DNA of 64,000 nt from NORP240 sp965222175. Lineage in GTDB: Bacteria > Pseudomonadota > Gammaproteobacteria > Pseudomonadales > Pseudohongiellaceae. Where the stretch lies: contig OZ244938.1 in the NCBI GenBank assembly GCA_965222175.1, forward strand, positions 2,976,001-3,040,000, in the 5' to 3' direction. Below, piece by piece: positions 54,678 to 62,939 of this stretch (the first letter of the stretch is position 1; every line of letters begins with the position of its first letter). The position numbers were made by a program, and so were the translations under genes. Under the pieces are notes generated by a model that saw nothing but the letters and a program-made list of their open reading frames with translations, did not search any database and was not told the origin of the DNA.

Positions 54678-54995
54678 TTGCAACAAGCAGACAACAGGTC
54701 CTTTCTTGCCAGACTACTGGCTGGAGAATACGGGCTCGCCATCACCTACTGGATATTCTATTTTATAGGTTCCAGCATTTTCTTTGTGACAGCCAGCCGC
54801 GCGGTTGACTCGGAAAACTGGTTTCGCTTCCTGGTAATCGTAGCAATGATGCTGGCATATACCACGGTACTGCTGGTGGGAATACGAGCCGCTTACAAAG
54901 GGCCACAGCTGTGGAAAGTCATGTCGCGCACCTCGTCGGTCTTCATGATTATCAACATCCTGGTTGGCATCACGGCACTGGGATTTATTTACTGA
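54678..54995 (+). CDS. Small unknown membrane protein
   Basis: This 105-residue protein has three hydrophobic helices (about residues 18-36, 48-68 and 83-104). It starts at TTG 54678 with AGGGGG about 6 bases upstream. No family is recognised. Confidence 0.65.
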   Translation: MQQADNRSFLARLLAGEYGLAITYWIFYFIGSSIFFVTASRAVDSENWFRFLVIVAMMLAYTTVLLVGIRAAYKGPQLWKVMSRTSSVFMIINILVGITALGFIY

Positions 54996-55327
54996 ATCCC
55001 GTTTTTCTTTTTTCATTTCCCTTTTTCCTCTATTGCCTTTTCCCTATTTTCGGTAGTCGGTCTGCATCGGACAGACTGCCGGACTGAGAGAACCTGCGCA
55101 TGTTCGCCTGCTTTTGTTGGTGTCTCAGTTTGAAATATTGTTCGGTGGTTGTGGGTGAGCCCGTGGTCCGACGCTGATGAACGCAGACGCACATCCGTGT
55201 GCGCTCGGCCTCGGCATCCATGCCTCGGACGTCCTCAGCGTCGAACCCCGGCCTCACTCTCGACCCAAAACGTACTTTCAAACTGAAACACCACCCCGCT
55301 TTTCCATGCCCAGGCTGCCTACTTCGC
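54996..55327. other. Gene-free region with a large inverted repeat
   Basis: No gene is called. Most of the stretch is an imperfect inverted repeat described separately (55119-55292). The first 100 bases contain pyrimidine-rich runs (TTTTCTTTTTTCATTTCCC) after the preceding gene, which could end its transcript. Confidence 0.5.
55119..55292. repeat. Large imperfect inverted repeat (about 59-base arms)
   Basis: The left arm 55119-55177 and right arm 55235-55292 are reverse complements with mismatches. The outer ends match as GGTGTyTCAGTTTGAAA (16 of 17) and the inner ends as CGACGCTGA. A 57-base centre contains two further small hairpins (CGCACA/TGTGCG at 55188-55203; GGCA/TGCC at 55213-55224). 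It could be a miniature mobile element, an extragenic palindrome family or a structured RNA. Confidence 0.75.
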
Positions 55328-56182
55328 CTAAGTCTGCTGCTGGTCTGCCGAGTCGTGCCATTGCGCTGGGTCTACCCGGAAAAACTCCGTGAGTTCATTG
55401 TACAACTCCCTGTGACGGTGCCGCATCTGGGCGGGTCGTTCAAAAAAAGTCTCGGTTGCTACAGCGAAAAACTCAGCCGGGTTGGTTGCGCCGTAGTAGT
55501 CCAGCAGGCTCTCTCTGCCGATGCGGTAATTTTCCTGCAGCTCTTCAAATTCCCGGGAAAGCACGTGAGACCAACTTCGATAGGCGCCGCGAGCACTCAA
55601 GATGGGAGCACCATTGGTAGCGCCGGACTGGTGGTCAAGCTGGTGGGCGAACTCGTGCAGCACAACATTGTGTCCATCCTCCAGGTCGTGGACACCCTTC
55701 TCGACACTGTCCCAGGCGAGAATCACTTTTCCCTGTTCCCAGGATTCACCCAGCAGTTCTGCGGAATCGATTGAAACCAGCCCCAGTTCATCCTGAACCT
55801 CCCTGCGGGCAACGAAGGTTGACGGATAAATCAGAATGGAGCGCAGGTCACGGTAACAGTCTGTTTTCCGGTTCAACAGCAACAGGCAGGCCTGGGCTGC
55901 CACCGTGACGCGGATCTCATCATCCACGTGCTGACCAGCACAGCCAACAAAATTTTTATCAGCAATAAAAATCTTGACCCGTTCCTGCAGTTGTTGTTGC
56001 AGATTGACGGGCAGGTTGCGATAGAATGGCAGTCGTCGCTCGATTGTGTTCAGCCACTCTGGCGGTATCGGCTGGCGACGAATCCTGTCGAGTCGGATTC
56101 GTGGCCAGAAAACCACCTTGAATACTACGGCTGCCAGAATCAACAGCAGTAACAGCAACGATACGGCGGCGTTTGTGCTCAC
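55328..56182 (-). CDS. mtfA: MtfA-like zinc peptidase (M90 family)
   Basis: This 284-residue protein has an N-terminal hydrophobic helix (VSLLLLLLILAAVVFKVVFW) and the zinc motif His176-Glu177-Phe-Ala-His180 (VVLHEFAHQLDH), followed by the ligand region YGATNPAEFFAVATETFFE. These match the M90 peptidase MtfA, which in enterobacteria modulates a sugar-uptake repressor. The membrane anchor is a variation on the cytosolic enterobacterial form. The gene lies divergently from the thioredoxin-fusion gene. Confidence 0.9.
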   Translation of the reverse strand: MSTNAAVSLLLLLLILAAVVFKVVFWPRIRLDRIRRQPIPPEWLNTIERRLPFYRNLPVNLQQQLQERVKIFIADKNFVGCAGQHVDDEIRVTVAAQACLLLLNRKTDCYRDLRSILIYPSTFVARREVQDELGLVSIDSAELLGESWEQGKVILAWDSVEKGVHDLEDGHNVVLHEFAHQLDHQSGATNGAPILSARGAYRSWSHVLSREFEELQENYRIGRESLLDYYGATNPAEFFAVATETFFERPAQMRHRHRELYNELTEFFRVDPAQWHDSADQQQT

Positions 56183-56278
56183 AACGGTAATTCCTGTTTT
56201 GCCTCAGTTCCTGCCGGTACGTTACACTAATCGGACCTGGATAATAACCACCTCATGGTATGGCAGGGGGGCCGGCCC

Positions 56279-57727
56279 ATGAACAGCTCTATCGATCCGC
56301 ACTTTGCCCTGGTGGTCAAAAAGGACTGTGAGACCTGCCGTCTGATCGAACCGATTCTGCCGATACTTCACGGCGAATGTGCGGGGAGACTGCGAATCTA
56401 CGTGCAGGACGATCCCGAATTTCCCGGCAATGTCGACGACCGCATTGACGATACGCAACTTGCTTTTTCCTATCAACACGATATCGAAGTTGTCCCGACG
56501 CTGATCCGCTTCCATGATGACGAGGAAGTCGGCCGGATATTCGGCTGGGACCGGGAACAGTGGCGACAGTTTCTTAAGATTCCGGACCTGGGAGAGTCGC
56601 TGCCTGTTTTCAAACCGGGGTGCGGTTCAAAGACAAGGGATCCGGGCATGGAAGCGATATTGTCGGTCAAGTACGGCAACACCGGCAGCAACACGCGCAA
56701 AGTGGATATCGCCGACACCGAAGACATCATGGAAGCCTGCTATGAACGGGGTTGGACTGACGGGCTCCCGGTTGTGCCACCTACACCCGTACGCGTCGCC
56801 CGTATGCTTGCCGCGACTCATCGACAAGCTGATGAGGTAATAGGCGATATACCACCTGACTATGCACCCTGCTCGATTGAAAAGGCCGCCATCAATGCTG
56901 TGCTGGCCGGCTGCAAGCCGGAATACTTCCCGGTAGTGCTCGCCGCCATTGCAGGCGCCCTGCAGGAACCGTTCTGCCTGCATGGTCTGTTGTGCACGAC
57001 CTACTTCTCGTCGCCAGTGATCATTGTCAACGGACCGGCAGCCAGAAAAATCGGCATGAACTCGGGAATCAATGCCTTTGGCCAGGGCAACCGGGCCAAT
57101 GCCACCATCGGTCGCAGCCTGCAGCTGCTTGTTCAGAATGTTGGTGGCGGCAGGCCGGGGGGAATCGATCGGGCGACTCTTGGCACTCCCGGAAAGTACT
57201 CGTTCTGCTTCAGCGAGGATGAAAGCGACACTGATTGGCCCAGCCTGGCCATGGATCGAGGTTTCCAGCGGAACGAATCCGTTGTCAGTCTGTTCGCCGG
57301 CTCAGGCGTGCAACCGGTGATGGACCAGCAGTCAAGAACCCCGCAATCCCTGGCCAGGAGCCTGGCTGCCAGTTTGCGTACAGTTTCTCATACCAAGGTG
57401 TTTATGCAGACCGACGCGCTACTGGTACTATCTCCGGAACACCGACGTGTCTTCAGGCAGGGAGGCTGGTCCAAGTCCGAAGTCAAAGCGGCGATTTACG
57501 AGGCGTTGCTGACTCCTGGAGCAGAACTGGTGCGTGGTGCTCAAGGAATCGCAGAAGGCGCATCGGAACAATTCCGAGACAAGCAGCTGAACAAATTTCG
57601 GGAAGACGGTTTGCACATTCTTACGGCAGGTGGAACCGCTGGGTTTTTTTCCGCGATTATCCCCGGCTGGGTGGCATCCGGTGAAAGAGGCAGCCAGCTG
57701 GTGTCGCAACTGATTAACAATAACTGA
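56279..57727 (+). CDS. Thioredoxin-like domain fused to an unassigned C-terminal domain; neighbour of the UGSC selenoprotein
   Basis: This 482-residue cytoplasmic protein starts with a thioredoxin-like segment (residues 1-110) with a CETC motif (Cys17, Cys20), a beta-strand pattern (ALVVKKDCETCR) and a likely cis-Pro in DIEVVPTLIRF. The rest (about 130-482) is a conserved-looking domain with ERGWTDGLPVVPPTP and GGRPGGIDRATLGTPGKYSF. I do not know a function for it. The ATG at 56279 follows an AGGGGGG site; an in-frame start 24 bases earlier is possible. It is the first of three genes with the UGSC selenoprotein (39 bases downstream) and a thiolase. Confidence 0.82.
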   Translation: MNSSIDPHFALVVKKDCETCRLIEPILPILHGECAGRLRIYVQDDPEFPGNVDDRIDDTQLAFSYQHDIEVVPTLIRFHDDEEVGRIFGWDREQWRQFLKIPDLGESLPVFKPGCGSKTRDPGMEAILSVKYGNTGSNTRKVDIADTEDIMEACYERGWTDGLPVVPPTPVRVARMLAATHRQADEVIGDIPPDYAPCSIEKAAINAVLAGCKPEYFPVVLAAIAGALQEPFCLHGLLCTTYFSSPVIIVNGPAARKIGMNSGINAFGQGNRANATIGRSLQLLVQNVGGGRPGGIDRATLGTPGKYSFCFSEDESDTDWPSLAMDRGFQRNESVVSLFAGSGVQPVMDQQSRTPQSLARSLAASLRTVSHTKVFMQTDALLVLSPEHRRVFRQGGWSKSEVKAAIYEALLTPGAELVRGAQGIAEGASEQFRDKQLNKFREDGLHILTAGGTAGFFSAIIPGWVASGERGSQLVSQLINNN

Positions 57728-57766
57728 CCGATCAGGTAAATCCTGACACTGATAGAGGTTAATTCT

Positions 57767-58288
57767 ATGTCAACTACACTACTGGACCCTACCTCGGAAC
57801 GCCAGCCGGCAACACGACAGCTGAATGACAGATTGACTACACTTACTGGAAAAACCATTGGCCTGCTGGATATATCCAAACCCAGGGGCAAGGAGTTCCT
57901 GGACGAAGTGGAAAAGCAGCTCGGTGATCAGGGCGCCAGGGTAATACGCTACAGCAAACCGACCTTTACGCGCGTCGCACCCACAGAATTGAGCCAGCAG
58001 ATCAGTATCGAATGCGACGCTGTAATTGAAGGTCTTGCCGACTGAGGTTCATGTACGTCTTGCAGTTTGCATGACATCATGAACCTTGAAAGTCGTGGCA
58101 CCCCGGCAGGCTTTGTGGCTTCCACGGAGTTTGTTGACGCTGCGAACGCCCAGGCCCGGTCCCTGGGAATTTCACCAGCCAGTGTTTACGTTCCGCATCC
58201 TATTCAGGACAGGACGGATGAAGAAATGGTGCAACTGGCAAGGAAGGCAATCGACGATATCATTGCCATGATTATCACAAGGCAGTAA
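57767..58288 (+). CDS. UGSC-type selenoprotein, in-frame TGA read as selenocysteine
   Basis: This is a 173-residue protein if the TGA at 58043-58045 is read as Sec93. The frame continues without a gap: ...DAVIEGLAD, Sec, GSCTSCSLHDIMNLE... and ends at TAA 58286. The motif is U-G-S-C (residues 93-96) with another Cys at 99, matching the UGSC selenoprotein group found in marine bacteria. An ordinary gene call would give a 92-residue protein and a second fragment from a GTG or ATG downstream. A SECIS-like hairpin sits directly after the TGA, and selA, selB and selC are in the window. The start ATG has AGAGG about 9 bases upstream. It probably acts as a redox enzyme with the upstream CxxC protein. 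Confidence 0.93.
58045..58086 (+). promoter_or_regulatory. Bacterial SECIS-like hairpin directly after the Sec codon
   Basis: The outer stem is AGGTTCATG (58045-58053) with CATGAACCT (58078-58086), 9 perfect pairs. Inside, GTC/GAC (58057-58059 with 58073-58075) and TGCA/TGCA (58061-58064 with 58068-58071) are separated by a T-T mismatch, closing a small loop GTT (58065-58067). The loop lies about 20 bases after the TGA, and G and U in the loop with an unpaired U in the stem resemble the SelB-binding tip of E. coli fdhF. The hairpin lies inside the coding region, as expected for bacteria. Confidence 0.88.
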
Positions 58289-58307
58289 CACTACTCAGGA
58301 TACGGTA

Positions 58308-59492
58308 ATGACCAGAGAAGCAGTAATAGTATCGACCGCCAGAACACCCATCGGCAAGGCCTATCGTGGCGCCTTTAACAATACCGACGCACCCTCTCTT
58401 GGCGGCCACGCGATTCGGGAAGCGGTAAAGCGATCCGGCGTTGAGCCCGGAGAAGTGGACGACGTAATCATGGGATGTGCCATGCAGCAGGGTTCTGCGG
58501 GCTACAACATTGGACGGACAGCGGCCGTGGCTGCCGGATTGCCGAACACCGTATCCGGGATGAGCATAGATCGCCAGTGCTCATCGGGAATGATGGCCAT
58601 TGCCACCGCAGCCAAACAGATTGTTGTCGATAACATGCCGATCGCGGTCGGGGGTGGACTGGAGTCAATAAGCCTGGTTCAGAATGAACACCGAAATACT
58701 TACCGAGCGCAGGACCCGGCCGTTATTGCACAGTCGGAACATGCTTACATGTCAATGCTGGAGACGGCGGAAATCGTGGCCAGTCGCTACAAAATCAGCC
58801 GAGACCTGCAGGATCAATATGCCTTGCAGAGCCAGCAGCGGACTGCCGCCGCGCAGGCCGAGGGAAAGTTCGATGATGAAATCGTCCCCATGACTGCAAC
58901 GATGGTGTCCATTGACAGGGAAACGAAAAAAAAGAGCACCCATGATGTCTCACTTGACAAGGATGAAGGCAATCGCCCCACAACCACGCTGGACGGGCTG
59001 AACGGACTGAAACCGGTTTTCGAAGGTGGTTGTATTACCGCCGGAAACGCCAGCCAGCTCTCCGACGGTGCGTCGGCCTCGGTTCTTATGGACAGCAAGC
59101 TGGCGGAACAGAAAAACCTCGAACCCCTGGGCGCCTACCGCGGCATTGCCGTGGCCGGTCTGGATCCTGATGAGATGGGCATTGGTCCGGTTTACGCGAT
59201 TCCCAGGCTTCTGCAGCGGTTCGACCTGGGTATGAACGATATTGGTCTGTGGGAGCTCAACGAAGCGTTTGCAGTCCAGGTAATTTACTGCCGCGACAAG
59301 CTGGGTATCCCCAATGAGATTCTGAATGTCAATGGTGGCGCAATTTCCATCGGCCACCCGTACGGTATGAGTGGAGCACGCATGGTTGGACACGCACTGC
59401 TTGAAGGCAAGCGTCGCGGTGCCAGGTATGTCGTGTGCACAATGTGTATTGGTGGCGGTATGGGAGCCGCCGGCCTGTTTGAAGTCTATTGA
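58308..59492 (+). CDS. Thiolase (acetyl-CoA C-acyltransferase)
   Basis: This is a full-length, 394-residue thiolase. The nucleophile is Cys91 (SIDRQCSSGMMAI), the His lies in NGGAISIGHPYGMSGAR, and the second Cys in CTMCIGGGMGAAGLFEVY. The start has CAGGA 8 bases upstream. It follows the selenoprotein gene by 19 bases and may be in the same transcript, though its reaction has no evident link to redox chemistry. It differs clearly from the thiolase at the left end of the window. Confidence 0.95.
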   Translation: MTREAVIVSTARTPIGKAYRGAFNNTDAPSLGGHAIREAVKRSGVEPGEVDDVIMGCAMQQGSAGYNIGRTAAVAAGLPNTVSGMSIDRQCSSGMMAIATAAKQIVVDNMPIAVGGGLESISLVQNEHRNTYRAQDPAVIAQSEHAYMSMLETAEIVASRYKISRDLQDQYALQSQQRTAAAQAEGKFDDEIVPMTATMVSIDRETKKKSTHDVSLDKDEGNRPTTTLDGLNGLKPVFEGGCITAGNASQLSDGASASVLMDSKLAEQKNLEPLGAYRGIAVAGLDPDEMGIGPVYAIPRLLQRFDLGMNDIGLWELNEAFAVQVIYCRDKLGIPNEILNVNGGAISIGHPYGMSGARMVGHALLEGKRRGARYVVCTMCIGGGMGAAGLFEVY

Positions 59493-60604
59493 CCGAGAAC
59501 CTCGGCGGCATCGAACAATCGCTTGTTCAGGGCCTCGGCGACACCCTTATGCGTGACCTGCCCCTTGTATAGATTGAGGCCGCCGCGAAACTGTGGATTG
59601 TTCAGCAATGCCGGCTTAATGCCCTGCTCGGCCAGAGCCAGCACAAAGGGAAGCGTGGCATTGGTCAGTGCGAATGTGGACGTTCTCGGTACCGCGCCGG
59701 GCATATTGGCCACGCAATAGTGAACAATGCCTTCAACCTCGTACACCGGATCGTGGTGGGTGGTGGCTTTACTGGTCTCGAAACAGCCGCCCTGGTCAAC
59801 GGCAACATCAACGATTACCGACCCAGGCTTCATAAGCTTGAGCATTTTCCGGGTAACCAGCTTCGGCGCAGCCCCTCCGGCCACCAGGACGGCACCGACA
59901 ACCACGTCGCTGGTGACCAGCTGCCGCTTGATCTCTTCCTCTGACGAGTAAAGGGTCTTGACCCGATCGCCGAATAAGCGCTCCAGGTCACGCATCCGCG
60001 AAGCGGTCCTGTCGAGAACAACCACCTCTGCCCCCAGCCCCACGGCCATCTGCGCGGCGTTACGACCAACAACTCCGCCCCCGAGCACCAGCACCTTGCC
60101 CGGCGCCACACCGGGCACACCGGCAAGCAGTACACCGCTACCACCCTGAGGCTTTTCCAGAAAGCGGGCTGCTGCCTGAATTGACATTCTGCCGGCCACT
60201 TCGCTCATCGGTGTCAGCAGCGGCAGACGTCCATTTTCATCGGTGACGGTTTCATAGGCAATACAACAGGCCCCGGAATCCATCAGCGCCTCGGTGATTT
60301 CCGGAAATGCTGCCAGATGCAGGTAGGTGAAAATCGACTGTTCCGGTTTCAGCAGCCTGCACTCCTCCATCTGTGGTTCCTTGACCTTGACGATCAGGTC
60401 CGCTTGGTCATAAATACGGTCTCGTTCGCTGACCACCTGGGATCCGGCCTCTTCGTAGGCCTGGTCAGCAATGCCAACTCCGCAACCGGCGGTACTCTGG
60501 ATCAGCACCTGGTGGCCTCTTCGGGTCAGCTCGCGACAACCGGCGGGTGAAATACCGACCCGGTATTCGTCCGACTTGATCTCTTTCGGTACTCCCACAA
60601 TCAT
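59486..60604 (-). CDS. ald: Alanine dehydrogenase
   Basis: This 372-residue cytoplasmic enzyme interconverts L-alanine and pyruvate plus ammonia with NAD. The N-terminal block MIVGVPKEIKSDEYRVGI, the catalytic region DLIVKVKEPQ and YLHLAAFPE, and the Rossmann motif VLVLGGGVVGRNAAQMAVG are all present. Length is normal. The start has GGAGTG a few bases upstream. It is convergent with the thiolase (7-base overlap). Confidence 0.96.
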   Translation of the reverse strand: MIVGVPKEIKSDEYRVGISPAGCRELTRRGHQVLIQSTAGCGVGIADQAYEEAGSQVVSERDRIYDQADLIVKVKEPQMEECRLLKPEQSIFTYLHLAAFPEITEALMDSGACCIAYETVTDENGRLPLLTPMSEVAGRMSIQAAARFLEKPQGGSGVLLAGVPGVAPGKVLVLGGGVVGRNAAQMAVGLGAEVVVLDRTASRMRDLERLFGDRVKTLYSSEEEIKRQLVTSDVVVGAVLVAGGAAPKLVTRKMLKLMKPGSVIVDVAVDQGGCFETSKATTHHDPVYEVEGIVHYCVANMPGAVPRTSTFALTNATLPFVLALAEQGIKPALLNNPQFRGGLNLYKGQVTHKGVAEALNKRLFDAAEVLGQ

Positions 60605-60723
60605 TTGTTCACTCCACGATAGAAAAACCGGCTCGCGTGCTCAGTTACAACCGGTCGGCCGGGCTTTGCCCAGGACCTGCCTGGTCTTGACTGCAATCGC
60701 CGCGTCGTTCAACAGCCTGTTGA

Positions 60724-61122
60724 TCAAAGTTTTCGCAAGCGCTTCAGGCGTCCCCTGGCCTTTTTGTCGTCTACCCGTCGTCGACGTGCAGCGGCGCTGG
60801 GCCGGGTTGGTTTTCTTGGCTTGGGTTTATACATGGCACGCCGGATGAGATCTTCCAGCCTGGACAATGCGTCAGCCCGATTCATCTCCTGGGAACGATG
60901 ACGCTGGGACTTGATGACAATGATCCCGTCAGCCGAAACGCGTCGGTCGTACAATGCCAGCAATTGCTGCTTGCACCTTGTTGGCAGTGACGATGCCTGT
61001 ATATCAAACCGCAGGTGGATCGCGGAAGACACCTTGTTGACGTTCTGTCCACCCGGACCACTTGCCCGGATTTGCTGAAATTCAAGCTCGTTCTCCGCTA
61101 TTTCGTAACCCGCCAGTTCCAT
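60724..61122 (-). CDS. arfB: Alternative ribosome-rescue factor / peptidyl-tRNA hydrolase
   Basis: This 132-residue protein has the GGQ motif in RASGPGGQNVNKVSS and a basic C-terminal tail (PSAAARRRRVDDKKARGRLK, 20 residues) that enters the mRNA channel of stalled ribosomes. The start is ATG ending at 61122 (MELAGYEI); a longer in-frame start at 61170 has no family support. It hydrolyses peptidyl-tRNA on non-stop ribosomes. Confidence 0.95.
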   Translation of the reverse strand: MELAGYEIAENELEFQQIRASGPGGQNVNKVSSAIHLRFDIQASSLPTRCKQQLLALYDRRVSADGIIVIKSQRHRSQEMNRADALSRLEDLIRRAMYKPKPRKPTRPSAAARRRRVDDKKARGRLKRLRKL

Positions 61123-61614
61123 TCTGCCCGAATCCTTGTTGCTTGCTGATGAAATAGACCGGATGGTCATTGCGATGCCGTAGCACCCGGAAACTAACAG
61201 GCTGTTGAAAAACTATTGCGCTTGTCAATACTTCGTTAAAACCTGTCTCAAAATGCTCAATCAAACTGGTTAAACTGCACTATTTCGACAGTTTTCGCCT
61301 AGTCCCGGCTGCGCTCATGACGTATTTCAACAGCCTGCCAACGGATAATCCATGCATAAACAGCAAACCGCTTTGCAATAGAGCAAATTGTGCCGTATTT
61401 CATCGTATTTATCCCGCCACGAAACTCTGTTCTTGATTTGTTTCCTGTCCCTGGGTTAATGTCCATGGTGACCCGGAGTAACCCGCGTTTACCGAGGAAT
61501 CGCCCGCTAACTTCCTGAACAGGCTGGCTATTCCTGGCAAAAGAGGGCAGTTCATTTCCGCGCGATACTCCTACCGCGGAAGTAGCTGCGGAAACGGACA
61601 ACTGGCAACCTAAA
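61123..61614. other. Gene-free region upstream of the Liv-type transporter
   Basis: No gene is called. A 140-bp element with 13-bp inverted ends lies at 61198-61337 (listed separately). The remaining bases up to 61614 contain no recognisable riboswitch or operator and probably include the transporter promoter. Confidence 0.45.
61198..61337. repeat. 140-bp element with 13-bp perfect inverted ends (MITE-like)
   Basis: CAGGCTGTTGAAA at 61198-61210 is exactly complementary to TTTCAACAGCCTG at 61325-61337. The interior has little further symmetry and no gene. Sequences with AACAGGCTGTTGAAA-type ends are common intergenic repeats in gammaproteobacteria. No target duplication was found. Confidence 0.6.
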
Positions 61615-62892
61615 ATGAAAATAAATGCATCGTTCCAACTGGCAGCAGGCAATTTCCTGCTTCGCCTTTTATCAACAGCAATACTATCTTTAGTCCCGCT
61701 AACAGGCCAGGCCCAGGAACCGGTACGTATTGCTTTCCTGGACCCGCTATCAGGATCGTTTGCCTCGATCGGGAACAGTGGCTTGAAGCAGATTCAGTTT
61801 GCCGCCGACTATTTTTTTAACTCAAGGGGCGGAATACTGGACGGAAGACCAATCGAAATCGTTCCCCTTGATAACAAACAGAGTCCGACTGAAACGCAAT
61901 TGCAGTTTCGTCGCGCAGTTGCCGAAGGCATACAGATTATCTTTCAGGGCAACAGCTCTGCCGTGGCCAATACCCTGAATTCCACTATTACCCGACATAA
62001 CCGTCGTAACCCGGGACAGGAAGTCCTGCAGATAAATTACTCGGCGGTTGACCCCATACTCACCGAAGATCAGTGCAGCTTCTGGCACTTCCGCTTCGAT
62101 GCCCACGCTGTCATGAAACTGGAGGTGCTCACTGACTTCATCGCGATGAATGAAGACATCGGAAAAGTGTACATTATCGGCCAGGATTATTCCTTCGGCC
62201 AGGTGGTATCAGATACATCCATTGCAATGTTGGAGGAAAAACGGCCGGATATCGAAATTGTCGGCAACGAATTTCACCCCATCGGGCAGGTCAAGGACTT
62301 TACTCCTTATGTTACCAAGATTGTTGCCTCGGACGCCGATGCAGTGATTACCGGGAATTTCGGCGCCGACATGGTGTCGCTGGCCCGTTCCATCATCGAC
62401 TCGGGACTGGAAATTCCTATCTATACCTTTTATGCCGCCTATGATGGTATTACTGCAACACTTGGAGAAGATGCAAGGAACCAGGTCTACCTGGTTCACA
62501 ACGAAACGTCGAACCCGATACCTACCGAAGAGCGCAAGGAATTCATTCGTGCCTTCAAGGCCGCCAACCCTGACAACGACGTTACTCAACCCCGGATACT
62601 CAATGCATTACAAATGGTCGTGGCCGCCATGGAAAAAACAGGGAGCACCGACCCCTATGACATAGCAATGGCTCTTGAAGACATGCGCCACACTACATTG
62701 AGCGGAGAAGAAATCTGGATGCGCCCCGACGATCACCAGATTTTCCAGTCATTGCACATATCGGTTCACACCGATGAGGGAATTGAATTTGATGCGGACA
62801 ATTCCGGTTTCGGGTTATTCAGCGAATTCCACATCCCCGCCGAAGAAACAATAAGAGAGACCAGCTGCAGAATGAGGCGCCCTCGACGCTGA
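61615..62892 (+). CDS. Substrate-binding protein of a branched-chain amino acid-type ABC transporter
   Basis: This 425-residue periplasmic binding protein has a signal peptide (residues 1-34, ending TGQAQ) and a type I periplasmic-binding fold. The first strand is VRIAFLDPLSGSFASIGNSG and later DIGKVYIIGQDYSFGQ is the hinge-region strand. It is followed 48 bases later by the permease gene. The ligand may be a branched-chain amino acid, an amide or another small carboxylate; binding residues cannot be told by eye. Confidence 0.92.
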   Translation: MKINASFQLAAGNFLLRLLSTAILSLVPLTGQAQEPVRIAFLDPLSGSFASIGNSGLKQIQFAADYFFNSRGGILDGRPIEIVPLDNKQSPTETQLQFRRAVAEGIQIIFQGNSSAVANTLNSTITRHNRRNPGQEVLQINYSAVDPILTEDQCSFWHFRFDAHAVMKLEVLTDFIAMNEDIGKVYIIGQDYSFGQVVSDTSIAMLEEKRPDIEIVGNEFHPIGQVKDFTPYVTKIVASDADAVITGNFGADMVSLARSIIDSGLEIPIYTFYAAYDGITATLGEDARNQVYLVHNETSNPIPTEERKEFIRAFKAANPDNDVTQPRILNALQMVVAAMEKTGSTDPYDIAMALEDMRHTTLSGEEIWMRPDDHQIFQSLHISVHTDEGIEFDADNSGFGLFSEFHIPAEETIRETSCRMRRPRR

Positions 62893-62939
62893 AGGACTCC
62901 CGGCAACTTCAGGAAGACAGCGCCGACGGAAAATAATAC

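Noticed and set aside
58067..58288. 73-residue gene with its own start after the TGA
   Set aside because: It is the C-terminal half of the UGSC selenoprotein; the start codon lies inside the SECIS hairpin and has no ribosome site.
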